From Anaerotignum sp. MSJ-24 (lineage in GTDB: Bacteria; Bacillota; Clostridia; Lachnospirales; Anaerotignaceae), in contig NZ_JAHLPX010000011.1 in the NCBI RefSeq assembly GCF_018918145.1, positions 107,126 through 171,125 of the forward strand: a stretch of DNA of 64,000 nt. Direction: 5' to 3'. The notes below the pieces were generated by a model. That model worked only from the letters and a program-made list of their open reading frames with translations. It searched no databases and was not told where the DNA came from. Positions 30,401-38,602 of the stretch are shown here, piece by piece (position 1 is the first letter of the stretch; every line of letters begins with the position of its first letter). A program made the position numbers and the translations under genes.

Positions 30401-32853
30401 AACCTATGGTATCCGAAGTATTCGTACCTATCGGGGGAGAGATTGATCTTCAGGCAATTAAGGCTACATATGAAAACGACGGTAAAGCATTCTATGGCTG
30501 GTATAATGCAGAAACATGGGCAAACATCCAGAAGGTTGTAGATTATACATTTGATAATACTAATCCGGATGATATAATCGTCGCATATTCTGTAACAGAA
30601 CCGGTAGAATTCTATGGTAAGCTTTCTGAAGGCTACAAAGTAACATTCAGTGCAGGCGAAGGCGTTAAGGCTGAAAATATGCCCGAACCTTCAACAGTAA
30701 TCGTAAACTATGGCAAGAAGGTAGCAGAGCCTGCTGAAATCCCTACAAGAACAGGATATACATTTGACGGTTGGGCATATGACTTTGAGTCACCTGTATA
30801 TCACGATACAATCATCACAGCTAAATGGACATTAAATACTTACATAATCAACTACGACCCTAACGGCGGAGTATTTGTTGACGGTGCAAAGGAAACAAGA
30901 AGTATTGCTTACGGCGCTGAATACGGCGAGCTTCTTACAAATTCACAGGTTTCAAGAGACGGTGCTAAGTTAATCGGCTGGACAACAGAAAAAGATAACC
31001 CCGATACACTTGTTAAACCTCGTGACAAGTATTTAATGGAATCAGACTCTACACTTTATGCTCTTTGGGAGATAACAGGTGTAACAGTAACTTACGTTAC
31101 AAACGGCGGTAAGGTAGCAGATCTCAGTGATACTTTAGTTGTTGATTCAAAGGGTAACGAAATAACACACGAAAAACTTCCTTACGGCACAGCAGTTAAT
31201 GATGTTAGAAAAGCAGTTAAAGACGGTCTTAAGTTCAGAGGCTGGTACCTTGACGAAGACCTTACAGTACCATATGACAATTCACCTATCAAAGAAAGCG
31301 TAACACTCTATGCTAAGTATTATGCAGAAATTACATTCCAGATCTACGAGAATGATAACTATGCTGCAACAATCGGAGCAAAGACTATCGAAGTAGACGA
31401 ATATGGTAAGGTTGAATTACCTACAGCAGAAGATCTTGGCGTAGTGCTTAGAGATACTGATGAGTTCTTTGGCTGGTACACAGTAGAAGAATTCGGTAAG
31501 GTTCAGGCAGGTCAGGAAGCTGTAACAATCGAGGGCGTAATAGCAACAGGAGAAGTAACATACTGCGCTAAGGTTCTCAGACACTATATCGTAACATTCA
31601 ATACAAACGGCGGTTCAGAAATCGCTGCTCAGGACGTTGTATACAAAGGACTTGCAACAAGACCTGAGGTAGATCCTACAAGGGTAGGTTATGTATTCGT
31701 AAATTGGTTTGCTGATGAAGCACTTACAACACCTTTCGACTTCAATACACCTATAACAGCAGATACAACAGTATATGCTAAGTGGGACAGAGCAATCGTA
31801 ACAATTACATTCAATATTGTTAAGGATTGGATGGTTGGTGGCGGAACAAACGAAACAGTTCCCATCAATATTTACTACGGCGATGTAATCCCTGCAGATG
31901 CAGTACCCGATGCAACACATACAGAAGTTGTTGGTTACACATTCGACGGTTGGTATCTTGACGGTACAGCATTCGATGTTGCAACAACACCTGTAACAGA
32001 AAACATCACTCTTGACGCTGCATGGCACCTTAACCAGTTTGAGGCAGCTATCACAGGAGAATATGTATACAACGGTCAGGGAATTAAACCCGAAATTACA
32101 ATAACAGACAATGCAACAAAAGAAGCTGTTGATTTAGAAGCTAACCCTGTTGATATAACATACACAGCAGTAAGCGAAAATGCTAAGCTTGACGATGCAG
32201 GTTTACCTTTAAATGCCGGAACATACAAAGTAACAGTTTCACAGAAATATGCTTATCCTACATATAGCAGCTACAAATATTGTAAGGCAGAGCCCGTTGA
32301 GCTTGAATTCGAAATCAAGGCAGCTGACATTTCCGACACTAACAGATTTGTAGTAGTATTAGAGGATGCAAACGGTAACCAGACAGATTATAATCCTGAA
32401 AAGCTTGTAGAAATTGATTGTACAGGTTCACCGGTTCTTCTTGACGGTTCCGAAAAAGAAGGCTACAAAGTTGTCGTATACGATAAAGTAACAAAGAAGA
32501 TCCTTGATTACTCAATTCCTGAGTTCGTAATCGAATATGCTGATAACTTAAAACCCGGAACAGCAACAGCAACAGTAAACGGTGCTGGCAACTACACAGG
32601 CAGTGTTCAGGTTAAGTACACACTCTTAAACAAATACTACTATGTAACAGGTGTTGTAAGATTCAATAGCGGTCGTGTTATCAAGTATGCTAAGGTAACT
32701 CTTACAGGAACAGACTATTTAGGAAATGAAGTTGTAAGAACAACAAAGACAGATAAGCACGGTAAATATACAATCAAAAACCTTAAGAAAGGAAATTACA
32801 TTGTAACATACCGAAATGAATCTAAGGTAGCTCTTCTCAACGAACAGAACTAA
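27475..32853 (+). CDS. giant secreted repeat protein (InlB B-repeat/Flg_new modules, C-terminal Cna-B-like domain)
   Basis: The 1792-residue product has a signal peptide cut after about residue 27 (SVAFA). It then carries about 17 modules of 60-90 residues. Most are the Listeria-Bacteroides (InlB B, Flg_new) type, starting VTFDLNGG or similar and ending FDGWY...LxAKW. Four modules (roughly residues 560-660, 730-820, 965-1055, 1280-1365) are a different kind: VTLNxY..., then YGWYT..W, then a strand ending YGK. After about residue 1520 come two beta domains, one with the YNG...K and AGTYKVTV pattern of MBG-like folds, and a carboxypeptidase-regulatory/Cna-B-like domain (VTGVVRFNSGRVIKYAKVTL). 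No LPXTG anchor, SLH module or C-terminal membrane segment is present. SLH genes follow in the same operon. A surface adhesin or matrix protein is likely. Confidence 0.85.
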   Translation: MSRKRVLSIIMSVIMVLAMVPSVAFAADANYKIRAYSTTATGISDYEELDVTFPDGKTKPDEEAIYNELKDKGLIDSDVAEDELVLKYFNGDDGNVKKMLKGRGTEYKFTKAKLRLGYIAMTYEEVEDEEVTATFDLNGGTVTDLETGNTFDEWIPTTVTKGERVWLPTAEQMKRTDGMVFDYWETDKGVVVDTGWYNNLEEDTTFTAIWKVGGPITVTFDLNGGSVWTNDETGALTEYTTWPNKTATPGEKTVWIPEDSYMQYVDHTFLGWYIDGTDTKVDGGKQAFTEDTNLVARWEKDSYKVTIKPGVYNTDGTFTTIGADFEEYVEKGGSVPEAPEIEGYEFDKWYEDYSAGGLTEIADINSIVVNSELELYAGYKKTNYVATFDFDGGKWGNKDGKDPEDIVAGYQIDTPSGSNMKKEGYKFDGWDIYTSGGDLFTTLPATSSGLLVNAHGEAVIDDDTRIEITSNLKFVAKWAEVHTVTFDANNGNELKTKEVKDGETVGKPLDPDKGHRNFIGWYVVDEQGNVADEAFDFGTPITEDITLKACYTISVEYNIYVDTFEGSKITAKDVVEIPEGEDIEDYLNTIFDGTVTATEFDKVYKWYSRPVWVANYTEDFATRIAAFENGAPTVDFNDIDSVEYSNGTYRLFAMKVTDANAVTLTFENVLHGDKLEPMKITKDTPFGDVAVENVAEGYQLEGWYDGTTKVSADTTFDKDTTLKAKWNVLVTLNLFKNGDFTTPEVIDEWVTLKISTGEGKLATKAPTYGWYTLADWEQVAAGEDMTFDDIAGKEVSDVVTAPATYYGMQTEMLKAKFSAGVGVKAENMPADTLYASGSKLGELSVPTRDKYQFVCWTVNGEDIDLDTFTITEDTEFVAKWEARDIVINYKLVNANDLSKEVIAEIERQIIKYGETTVAPTVTINGEEYRVDGWYNDEECTDKVDFAKQTFTADETTLYGKVLTKVTLNVYTDLAIKPMVSEVFVPIGGEIDLQAIKATYENDGKAFYGWYNAETWANIQKVVDYTFDNTNPDDIIVAYSVTEPVEFYGKLSEGYKVTFSAGEGVKAENMPEPSTVIVNYGKKVAEPAEIPTRTGYTFDGWAYDFESPVYHDTIITAKWTLNTYIINYDPNGGVFVDGAKETRSIAYGAEYGELLTNSQVSRDGAKLIGWTTEKDNPDTLVKPRDKYLMESDSTLYALWEITGVTVTYVTNGGKVADLSDTLVVDSKGNEITHEKLPYGTAVNDVRKAVKDGLKFRGWYLDEDLTVPYDNSPIKESVTLYAKYYAEITFQIYENDNYAATIGAKTIEVDEYGKVELPTAEDLGVVLRDTDEFFGWYTVEEFGKVQAGQEAVTIEGVIATGEVTYCAKVLRHYIVTFNTNGGSEIAAQDVVYKGLATRPEVDPTRVGYVFVNWFADEALTTPFDFNTPITADTTVYAKWDRAIVTITFNIVKDWMVGGGTNETVPINIYYGDVIPADAVPDATHTEVVGYTFDGWYLDGTAFDVATTPVTENITLDAAWHLNQFEAAITGEYVYNGQGIKPEITITDNATKEAVDLEANPVDITYTAVSENAKLDDAGLPLNAGTYKVTVSQKYAYPTYSSYKYCKAEPVELEFEIKAADISDTNRFVVVLEDANGNQTDYNPEKLVEIDCTGSPVLLDGSEKEGYKVVVYDKVTKKILDYSIPEFVIEYADNLKPGTATATVNGAGNYTGSVQVKYTLLNKYYYVTGVVRFNSGRVIKYAKVTLTGTDYLGNEVVRTTKTDKHGKYTIKNLKKGNYIVTYRNESKVALLNEQN

Positions 32854-32869
32854 GGAAGGTGGATAAGAA

Positions 32870-33562
32870 ATGAAAAAGAACGCAAAAAGAGTTTTTTCAG
32901 CTGTGATTGCAGCATCTTTAACACTTTCTATGGGCGTTGCGGCATTTGCTGAGCAGCACACAAATATCACTGTTAAAGGCGGTGCAGGTGGATCAGGTTC
33001 ATCTGTATATGTAAAGCCTGATGAAGAACCCTTTATAGATGTTGACGAGAACGACTGGTTCTATGACGATGTTGTAAAGGTTTATAAGGCTAAGCTGATG
33101 GAAGGAACATCAGATACTGAATTTTCTCCGTATGCAAGATTGACAAGAGGTATGGTTGCTACTATTCTTTATCGCCATGCCGGTTCACCTGAGGTAACAT
33201 ATAGAAATGTATATGATGATCTTGAAGATGGTCTTTGGTATACAGATGCAGTTATCTGGGCAACAGATAATGAAGTATTATATGGTTACGGAAACGGCTT
33301 GTGCGGTCCTGAAGACTATGTAACAATCGAACAGCTTGCAGCAATTGTATACCGCTATGTAGGTTCTCCCGAAGTAAGCGGAAACAAGATTGCTGAATAT
33401 GATGATGTTAACAGCATTACACCTTACGCTGTTGATGCTATGGAATGGGCTTGCGAAAACGATATGCTCGTCGGAACAATGCTTCATCCTACTTCAGTTG
33501 CACTTCGTGCAGAAGCAGCTAAAATGTTTGCTAAGATTTTAGACATCAAAGCAGCTGAATAA
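32870..33562 (+). CDS. small SLH-domain surface protein
   Basis: The 230-residue protein has a signal peptide (MGVAAFA, cut near residue 27), a Gly/Ser-rich spacer and then only three S-layer homology repeats (about 50-105, 110-170, 172-230). These have FIDVDENDWFYDDV, TRGMVATILYRHAGSPE and LRAEAAKMFAKIL as signatures. SLH triplets bind pyruvylated secondary wall polymers, so it will sit on the cell wall, yet it has no effector domain. It begins 16 bases after the giant gene with a GAAGGTGG site and no terminator between, so the two are co-expressed. It may act as a wall tether for the giant protein. Confidence 0.88.
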   Translation: MKKNAKRVFSAVIAASLTLSMGVAAFAEQHTNITVKGGAGGSGSSVYVKPDEEPFIDVDENDWFYDDVVKVYKAKLMEGTSDTEFSPYARLTRGMVATILYRHAGSPEVTYRNVYDDLEDGLWYTDAVIWATDNEVLYGYGNGLCGPEDYVTIEQLAAIVYRYVGSPEVSGNKIAEYDDVNSITPYAVDAMEWACENDMLVGTMLHPTSVALRAEAAKMFAKILDIKAAE

Positions 33563-33573
33563 TAATTTTTCGG

Positions 33574-33606
33574 GCGGCCAAAAGCGTCAAGCTTTTGGCC
33601 GTTTTG
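33574..33606 (+). terminator. intrinsic terminator after the first SLH gene
   Basis: CGGCCAAAAGC and GCTTTTGGCCG form a perfect 11 bp stem with loop GTCAA and then TTTT. Confidence 0.88.
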
Positions 33607-33625
33607 ACATAAAGGAGGTGTTTAT

Positions 33626-34384
33626 ATGAAAAAAGGATTTTTATGTATTTTGGCAGCGTCGATTATGGCAGTATCATCAGTGCCGGCGTTTGCGTCAGAT
33701 ACAGACTTTGTTGTAAGCGATGGCACAAATCTTGACAACGGGGAAGAGGCCGGAGATAACTACGAAGATAATAAACCGTCAAGACCATCCGAAGGTTCGT
33801 CAAGCAGTTCGTCAAGTACAACAACGAAACCGTCAGACGAAAGTACGTTACCGGATACAGTAGTTACGGTAAATCCCTTCAAAGATATAACCGCAAATAT
33901 GTGGTGCTATGATTATGTATTGGATGTATATAATAAGAAGCTTATTCTTGGAACATCTGAGGACACATTCTCTCCCGATACTCCGCTTACGAGAGCAATG
34001 GTCGCTTCAATAATATACAGAATGGCAGGAAGTCCCGACGTAAGCTATTCAGCTATATTCACAGATGTACCCGATGGACAGTGGTATACAAAGGGCATAA
34101 TCTGGGCATATAATAATAAAGTAATTTCCGGATACGGAAACGGCTTATGCGGTCCTAATGATTACGTAACTGTTGAACAGCTCGCAAGCATACTTTACAG
34201 ATATGCCGGTTCACCGGAGGTAGCTGCCGAGATAACAGGATACAGTGATGTGGCTGCAATTTCCGAATATGCAAAAACAGGCATGGCATGGACAGTAAGT
34301 AAGAAGATGAACAACGGTGAAACATTACACCCTGCATCACCGGCAACAAGAGCCGAGGCGGCGAAGATGTTTTCATTGTTTTAA
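33626..34384 (+). CDS. second small SLH-domain surface protein
   Basis: This 252-residue protein is a paralogue of the preceding one. It has a signal peptide ending PAFA, a longer Ser/Thr/Pro-rich spacer (about residues 50-75), and three SLH repeats. The motifs TRAMVASIIYRMAGSPD, GNGLCGPNDYVTVEQLASILYRYAGSPE and ATRAEAAKMFSLF match its neighbour almost word for word. An AAAGGAGGTG site follows the upstream terminator closely, and I see no clear promoter in the 20 bases between, so it may depend on readthrough. It ends right at the last SLH motif, slightly shorter than the first copy. Confidence 0.87.
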   Translation: MKKGFLCILAASIMAVSSVPAFASDTDFVVSDGTNLDNGEEAGDNYEDNKPSRPSEGSSSSSSSTTTKPSDESTLPDTVVTVNPFKDITANMWCYDYVLDVYNKKLILGTSEDTFSPDTPLTRAMVASIIYRMAGSPDVSYSAIFTDVPDGQWYTKGIIWAYNNKVISGYGNGLCGPNDYVTVEQLASILYRYAGSPEVAAEITGYSDVAAISEYAKTGMAWTVSKKMNNGETLHPASPATRAEAAKMFSLF

Positions 34385-34407
34385 ATCGAAATCGGTAAAA
34401 TCTATTT

Positions 34408-34438
34408 TAAATCCGTCTTTACAGGCGGATTTATTTTG
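34408..34438 (+). terminator. terminator after the second SLH gene
   Basis: AAATCCGTC and GGCGGATTT pair with one wobble around TTTACA, followed by ATTTTG. Confidence 0.75.
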
Positions 34439-34637
34439 CAAATTTTTCAGATGTCTATATACGGTTTAAAAAACTACAAAAAATCAAATAGCATATTGTT
34501 TAATATGTATTAAAACTTTATTGCGTTAAACTGCATATAAAAGCTTTAAATGTATATTTATGGTGAAAATATATAATTATATAGGTAAAACGCTTTAAAT
34601 ATTCGTTAAAATTCAAAGAAAAAATACAAAAAAAAGC

Positions 34638-34666
34638 TTGCAAAAAGGTGTCCAATAGTATATAAT
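34638..34666 (+). promoter_or_regulatory. promoter of the S10-spc ribosomal operon
   Basis: TTGCAA and a perfect TATAAT are separated by exactly 17 bases. It lies about 235 bases before rpsJ and is the only strong promoter I see ahead of this cluster of more than 20 genes. Confidence 0.8.
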
Positions 34667-34674
34667 CTAATCGT

Positions 34675-34895
34675 TGTGACATAGAGTGTTGATACGGAAG
34701 GTTGCCACCACATAAGCGGGCGGGTTTTTCCGAGGAGCGATGTCCAGTTCATGAAACCGGGCGACAAGGTCACTGTACTATTAATAAGGGAGAAGCTATG
34801 CTTCAAATTGGTGTCTCGTATTGCGAGATACACCCGGATAAGTGTGCAGTCACCACTTGTCGTGCTGAAACTAAAAGTACGAAAAGGAGGGGACT
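34675..34895 (+). ncRNA. structured leader RNA of the S10 operon
   Basis: The region is markedly more GC-rich than its surroundings. It includes a hairpin GTGTCTCG/CGAGATACAC with a two-base bulge (34812-34833), GC-rich segments CGGGCGGG and AAACCGGGCG that can pair in part, and CAGTCACC next to GTCGTGCTG. It runs from the promoter to the AAAGGAGG of rpsJ. Feedback by L4 through the leader is known for the S10 operon in E. coli, and other leader types are proposed in Firmicutes. I cannot assign a class here. Confidence 0.5.
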
Positions 34896-34901
34896 TTTTT
34901 T

Positions 34902-35213
34902 ATGGCAAACCAGAAAATCAGAATCAGTCTTAAAGCTTACGATCATAAGTTAATCGATCAGAGTGCAGCTCAGATTATTGAAACTGCAAAGAAAACAGGT
35001 GCTCAGATCAGCGGACCTATTCCGCTTCCTACTAAGAAGGAAGTAGTTACAATCCTTAGAGCTGTTCATAAGTACAAAGATTCCAGAGAGCAGTTCGAAA
35101 TGAGAACACATAAAAGACTGATTGATATTCTCAGCCCTTCAGCTAAGACAGTTGATGCTTTATCACGTCTTGACTTACCGGCTGGTGTTGATATCACATT
35201 AAAAATCATGTAA
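34902..35213 (+). CDS. rpsJ: 30S ribosomal protein S10
   Basis: The 103-residue S10 lies in the 30S head and also takes part in transcription antitermination as NusE. It starts [21 protein letters not shown], has [17 protein letters not shown] and [10 protein letters not shown], and ends VDITLKIM. It opens the S10 operon behind a 220-base leader with an AAAAGGAGG site. Confidence 0.98.
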   Translation: MANQKIRISLKAYDHKLIDQSAAQIIETAKKTGAQISGPIPLPTKKEVVTILRAVHKYKDSREQFEMRTHKRLIDILSPSAKTVDALSRLDLPAGVDITLKIM

Positions 35214-35330
35214 TGACCCGAATGGTTTTATATAAGTAACAAGCAGTAACTTATATTAAACTAGAATGATTACCCGTAAATCTTTACGATGAGAAGGGCA
35301 ATCCGCTGTAGATTTCAGGAGGTGCAAGAA

Positions 35331-35960
35331 ATGAAAAAGGCTATTATAGCTAAGAAAATCGGTATGACACAGGTTTTCGCTGAAGACGGCCGCCTTGTTC
35401 CTGTAACAGTTCTTGAAGCAGGTCCTTGTGCAGTAATTCAGAAGAAAACAGTCGAAAATGATGGCTACGAAGCAGTTCAGGTCGGCTTTGCTGATCAGAG
35501 AGAAAAGCTTGCTAACAAGCCTAAAAAAGGACACTTTGCAAAAGCAGGTGTATCATTAAAGAAATTTGTTAAGGAATTCAGATTTGAGAATTCAGCAGAA
35601 TACGAAATCGGTGCAGAAATCAAAGCTGACATCTTCGCAGCAGGCGATAAAGTAGATGTAAGCGGTGTATCAAAAGGTAAAGGATACGCAAGTACAATCA
35701 AGAGATACAATGCACAGAGAGGACCTATGGGCCACGGTTCAAAATCACACAGAGTAACAGGTTCTATGGGTTCATCAGCTACTCCCAGCAATGTTAAGAA
35801 GGGTAAGAGAATGCCCGGACATATGGGTGCTGTAAATGTAACATTACAGAATGTTGAAATCGTTCGTGCAGATGCAGATAAGAATCTTATTCTCATCAAA
35901 GGCGCTGTACCCGGAGCTAAGGGTGCAATACTCGTAATAAAGGAAAGCGTAAAGGCTTGA
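35331..35960 (+). CDS. rplC: 50S ribosomal protein L3
   Basis: The 209-residue L3 reaches the peptidyl-transferase region. The ATG at 35331 ([16 protein letters not shown]) is chosen over an in-frame ATG 42 bases upstream because of its CAGGAGGTG site. The family core [31 protein letters not shown] is present. It is second in the operon. Confidence 0.98.
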   Translation: MKKAIIAKKIGMTQVFAEDGRLVPVTVLEAGPCAVIQKKTVENDGYEAVQVGFADQREKLANKPKKGHFAKAGVSLKKFVKEFRFENSAEYEIGAEIKADIFAAGDKVDVSGVSKGKGYASTIKRYNAQRGPMGHGSKSHRVTGSMGSSATPSNVKKGKRMPGHMGAVNVTLQNVEIVRADADKNLILIKGAVPGAKGAILVIKESVKA

Positions 35961-35987
35961 TAAACTTTACGAAAGGAGGAAATAGAC

Positions 35988-36608
35988 ATGGCAAATGTTA
36001 AAGTATACAACATGAGTGGTGCTGAAGTTGGAGAAATCGAACTCAACGATGCAGTATTCGGTGTTGAAATAAATGAACATGTTATGCATCTTGCTGTTAA
36101 ACAGTATCTTGCTAACCAGAGACAGGGCACACAGAGCGCAAAAACACGTTCTGAAGTAAGCGGCGGCGGAAGAAAGCCTTTCAGACAGAAAGGAACAGGC
36201 CGTGCAAGACAGGGTTCAATCCGTGCTCCCCAGTGGAAAGGCGGCGGCGTTGTATTTGCTCCCAAGCCCAGAGATTACTCATTCAAGCTTAACAAAAAGG
36301 TTAAGAAACTTGCTTTACAGTCAGCTCTTACATCTAAGGTTGCTGAAAACAAGATTATCGTTCTCGAAAACCTTGATCTTGCAGAAGTAAAGACAAAAGA
36401 AATGGCTAAGGTTTTAGGAAACATCAATGCCGGAAAAGCTCTTATCGTTATGGAAGGCAGCAACAAAAACGCCATTCTTTCAGCAAGAAATATCCCGGAG
36501 GTAAAGACAGCTTCCGTTAATACAATCAACACATACGACGTTCTTAAGTACAACACACTTGTTGTTACAAAAGAGGCTGTTGCAAAGATTGAGGAGGTGT
36601 ACGCATAA
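35988..36608 (+). CDS. rplD: 50S ribosomal protein L4
   Basis: The 206-residue L4 lines the exit tunnel through its loop [30 protein letters not shown]. In E. coli it represses its own operon. The ATG follows AAAGGAGG. Its stop overlaps the rplW start by one base (TAATG), so the two are translationally coupled. Confidence 0.98.
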   Translation: MANVKVYNMSGAEVGEIELNDAVFGVEINEHVMHLAVKQYLANQRQGTQSAKTRSEVSGGGRKPFRQKGTGRARQGSIRAPQWKGGGVVFAPKPRDYSFKLNKKVKKLALQSALTSKVAENKIIVLENLDLAEVKTKEMAKVLGNINAGKALIVMEGSNKNAILSARNIPEVKTASVNTINTYDVLKYNTLVVTKEAVAKIEEVYA

Positions 36609-36907
36609 TGGCAGATTTAAAGTATTATGACGTTATACTCAAACCCGTTATTACAGAAAACAGTATGGCTATCATGGATGACAAGAAATACACATTCCTT
36701 GTTCACCCTGAAGCAAACAAAATTCAGATCAAACAGGCTGTTGAAAAAATGTTCGAAGGAACAAAGGTTGAATCAGTTCACACAATGAACTACAACGGCA
36801 AAAATAAAAGAAGAGGCATGATCTACGGAAAAACAGCTAAGAGAAAGAAAGCAATCGTTAAGCTCACAGCTGACAGCAAAGATATTGAAATTTTCCAGGG
36901 CATGTAA
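36608..36907 (+). CDS. rplW: 50S ribosomal protein L23
   Basis: The 99-residue L23 sits at the tunnel exit, where trigger factor and SRP dock. ILKPVITENSMAIMDDKKYTF and the loop with KRRGMIYGKTAKRKKAIV are typical. It is coupled to rplD by a one-base overlap. Confidence 0.98.
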   Translation: MADLKYYDVILKPVITENSMAIMDDKKYTFLVHPEANKIQIKQAVEKMFEGTKVESVHTMNYNGKNKRRGMIYGKTAKRKKAIVKLTADSKDIEIFQGM

Positions 36908-36976
36908 TTGGCAACCATAAAGAAGATACACACGGAAACGTGTAAGATTTTGAACGGATTGAAAGGAGTGTAAAAA

Positions 36977-37807
36977 ATGGGCATTAAGAGATATAAGCCT
37001 TATACACCATCCAGAAGACACATGACAGTGTCAACTTTTGATGAGATTACAAAAACAACACCCGAAAAATCCTTAGTTGTTCATCTTAAGAAAAACTCAG
37101 GAAGAAACGCTCAGGGTAAAATAACAGTTCGTCACAAAGGCGGCGGCGCTAAAATCAAATACAGATTAGTTGATTTCAAACGTAACAAAGATGGCATCCC
37201 TGCAAAGGTAACAGCTATCGAATACGATCCTAACAGAACAGCTAATATCGCACTCATCGTTTATGCTGATGGTGTTAAATCATATATCATTGCTCCTGTT
37301 GGCCTTAAAGTAGGCGATACAGTAATGAGCGGTGAAAACGCAGAAGTTCGTGTTGGTAATGCACTTCCTATGAGATTTATCCCCGTAGGTGCTAACATCC
37401 ACAACATCGAAATGAAACCCGGTAAGGGAGCACAGCTTGTTCGTGCAGCAGGTAACGTAGCTCAGCTTATGGCTAAGGAAGGCAAATATGCAACAGTTAA
37501 ACTTCCTTCAGGCGAAATGAGACTTCTTCCTATCGATTGCAAAGCTACAATCGGTCAGGTAGGTAACCTTGATAACGAACTTGTAACAATCGGTAAAGCA
37601 GGTAGAAAACGCCACATGGGTATCAGACCTACAGTTCGTGGTTCTGTTATGAACCCTAATGACCATCCTCATGGTGGTGGTGAAGGTAGAGCACCTGTTG
37701 GTCGTCCCAGTCCTATGACACCTTGGGGTAAACCTGCAATGGGCTACAAGACAAGAAAGAAACATAAAGCTTCTAACAAGCTTATCATTCGTAGAAGAAA
37801 TGCTTAA
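36977..37807 (+). CDS. rplB: 50S ribosomal protein L2
   Basis: The 276-residue L2 is needed for subunit association and the peptidyl-transferase centre. [18 protein letters not shown] opens it, and the C-terminal [20 protein letters not shown] contains the conserved functional His region (HPHGGGEG). It has a GAAAGGAGTG site. The 69-base gap before it contains a small ACAC/GTGT hairpin. Confidence 0.99.
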   Translation: MGIKRYKPYTPSRRHMTVSTFDEITKTTPEKSLVVHLKKNSGRNAQGKITVRHKGGGAKIKYRLVDFKRNKDGIPAKVTAIEYDPNRTANIALIVYADGVKSYIIAPVGLKVGDTVMSGENAEVRVGNALPMRFIPVGANIHNIEMKPGKGAQLVRAAGNVAQLMAKEGKYATVKLPSGEMRLLPIDCKATIGQVGNLDNELVTIGKAGRKRHMGIRPTVRGSVMNPNDHPHGGGEGRAPVGRPSPMTPWGKPAMGYKTRKKHKASNKLIIRRRNA

Positions 37808-37886
37808 TTTCCGCATAAGACTGTGGAAACATTCATCGGCGGCAGCATAACAACTGTCGCAAACGTTTAAGAAGGAGGACAAACAC

Positions 37887-38171
37887 ATGGCCAGATCACT
37901 TAAAAAAGGTCCATTCGCTGATGAGCATCTCTTAAAGAAAGTTGATGCATTAAACGCAGCAGGCGAAAAAACAGTTATTAAAACTTGGTCTCGTCGTTCT
38001 ACTATATTCCCTGAAATGATCGGACATACAATCGCAGTTCATGACGGAAGAAAACATGTTCCTGTATACATCACAGAAGACATGGTTGGTCACAAACTCG
38101 GTGAGTTCGCTTTAACAAGAACATACAGAGGTCACGGTAAGGACGCTGAAAAGAAATCTAAAGTACGTTAA
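37887..38171 (+). CDS. rpsS: 30S ribosomal protein S19
   Basis: The 94-residue S19 forms a complex with S13 in the head. [19 protein letters not shown] and [28 protein letters not shown] are the standard family sequence. It has an AAGGAGG site and lies between rplB and rplV. Confidence 0.99.
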   Translation: MARSLKKGPFADEHLLKKVDALNAAGEKTVIKTWSRRSTIFPEMIGHTIAVHDGRKHVPVYITEDMVGHKLGEFALTRTYRGHGKDAEKKSKVR

Positions 38172-38198
38172 TCGGTTTTTGGAAGGAGGGTTTCGTTC

Positions 38199-38588
38199 AT
38201 GGCAAAAGGACACAGAAGCCAGATAAAAAAAGAAAGAAACATTGCAACTCAGGAAAAAAGACCTCATGCGTCGGTTAAATATACAGGCATTCCCGCTTCT
38301 AAGGCTAAAATTGTTTTAGACCAGATTAAAGGCAAAGATGTTAGAACAGCAGCAGCTATCCTTGAGTATTCACCCAGATACGCTTCAGCTGTAATCGCTA
38401 AAGTATTAAAATCGGCAGTTGCAAATGCAGAAAATAACTTGGGTATGGATGTCAGCAAATTATATGTTGAAGATGCTATTGCGGGTCAGGCTCCCGTAAT
38501 GAAGAGAATTCGTCCTCGTGCACAGGGCAGAGCATATAGAATTTTAAAAAGATCAAGTCATATATCCATAATCCTTAATGAGAGATAA
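38199..38588 (+). CDS. rplV: 50S ribosomal protein L22
   Basis: The 129-residue L22 contributes the hairpin that narrows the exit tunnel, seen as APVMKRIRPRAQGRAYRILKRSSH. The N-terminus has about 20 extra basic residues (KGHRSQIKKERNIATQEKRP) before the core ASVKYTGIPASKAK, a small extension compared with the usual 110-115 residues. It has a GGAAGGAGGG site. Confidence 0.97.
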   Translation: MAKGHRSQIKKERNIATQEKRPHASVKYTGIPASKAKIVLDQIKGKDVRTAAAILEYSPRYASAVIAKVLKSAVANAENNLGMDVSKLYVEDAIAGQAPVMKRIRPRAQGRAYRILKRSSHISIILNER

Positions 38589-38602
38589 GGAGGTAAAAGA
38601 GA

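Larger units (their letters stand above)
34385..34901 (+). other. S10 operon upstream region
   Basis: This 517-base gap starts with the SLH gene terminator (34408-34438). About 200 AT-rich bases follow in which I see nothing, then the S10 promoter and a 220-base GC-richer leader. Open frames cross the leader (from TTG 34702 and ATG 34751), but they lack ribosome sites and run into rpsJ out of frame, so I read it as RNA. Confidence 0.6.

Noticed and set aside
23110..34384. Integrated mobile element
   Set aside because: No integrase, transposase, att-like direct repeats or tRNA target is visible, and base composition does not change sharply.
34702..34953. An ORF of 83 codons across the S10 leader
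   Set aside because: It starts at TTG without a ribosome site and overlaps rpsJ out of frame. The composition suggests structured RNA, not a protein.
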